The notes under the pieces were generated by a model. It saw only the letters and a list, made by a program, of their open reading frames with translations, was not told where the DNA came from and searched no databases. This document shows, piece after piece, positions 14,862 to 14,977 of a stretch of 14,977 nucleotides of DNA. The DNA is from Pseudomonadota bacterium (GTDB taxonomy: Bacteria > Pseudomonadota > Gammaproteobacteria > Steroidobacterales > Steroidobacteraceae), in contig JAJZLX010000635.1 in assembly GCA_021850555.1 (NCBI GenBank), positions 1-14,977 of the forward strand, written 5' to 3'. Numbering within the stretch: position 1 is the stretch's first letter; each line of letters opens with the position of its first letter. The position numbers and the translations under genes are program-made.

Positions 14862-14977
<116 letters not shown>

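Overview
The window is GC-rich proteobacterial chromosomal DNA, most likely from a gammaproteobacterium. It is bounded by two parts of the core transcription/translation cluster: the 3' end of rpoC (1-467) and the str operon rpsL-rpsG-fusA-tuf (11832 to the right edge). In many bacteria rpsL follows rpoC almost directly. Here about 11.4 kb of accessory genes lies between them. The break looks stable: rpoC is followed by a strong intrinsic terminator (534-567), and rpsL has its own near-consensus sigma-70 promoter (11595-11623). I cannot name a genus from the sequence alone.

Layout of the accessory block. (1) 657-2922: a glutathione S-transferase gene broken by one extra base, a possible small ORF, and an Nramp-family transporter whose metal-site motifs are non-standard (DVGS for DPGN, MPW for MPH). 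(2) 3149-4865: a SAM-dependent methyltransferase divergent from an XRE/MmyB-type regulator, with a candidate operator between them. (3) 4961-6000: an NTF2-like DUF1348 protein followed by a TetR regulator, preceded by a perfect 7-2-7 inverted repeat next to a TTGACA -35 box. (4) 6001-6559: a gene-poor gap holding a probable GNAT acetyltransferase remnant. (5) 6560-8027: an NADPH:quinone reductase facing a DUF1810 protein. (6) 8050-9737: a PBP7-like D-Ala-D-Ala endopeptidase with an unusual Cys/His/Tyr/Arg-rich N-terminal stretch, and a DUF1648 membrane protein. (7) 9841-11486: an ECF sigma factor overlapping (ATGA) a two-TM protein that may be its anti-sigma factor, divergent from a DUF6249-like membrane protein.

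The most interesting signal is in module 7. The sigma factor / DUF6249 intergenic region carries the same two-part promoter on both strands, TTGAAACC-N16-GGTAT(T/C). The two -35 boxes form an inverted repeat and the spacing is identical. This predicts an autoregulated ECF system that co-controls the sigma/membrane-protein operon and the divergent membrane protein. No CRISPR array, tRNA, rRNA, transposase or phage gene was seen. Most of the block consists of ordinary regulator/target pairs rather than a defence island.
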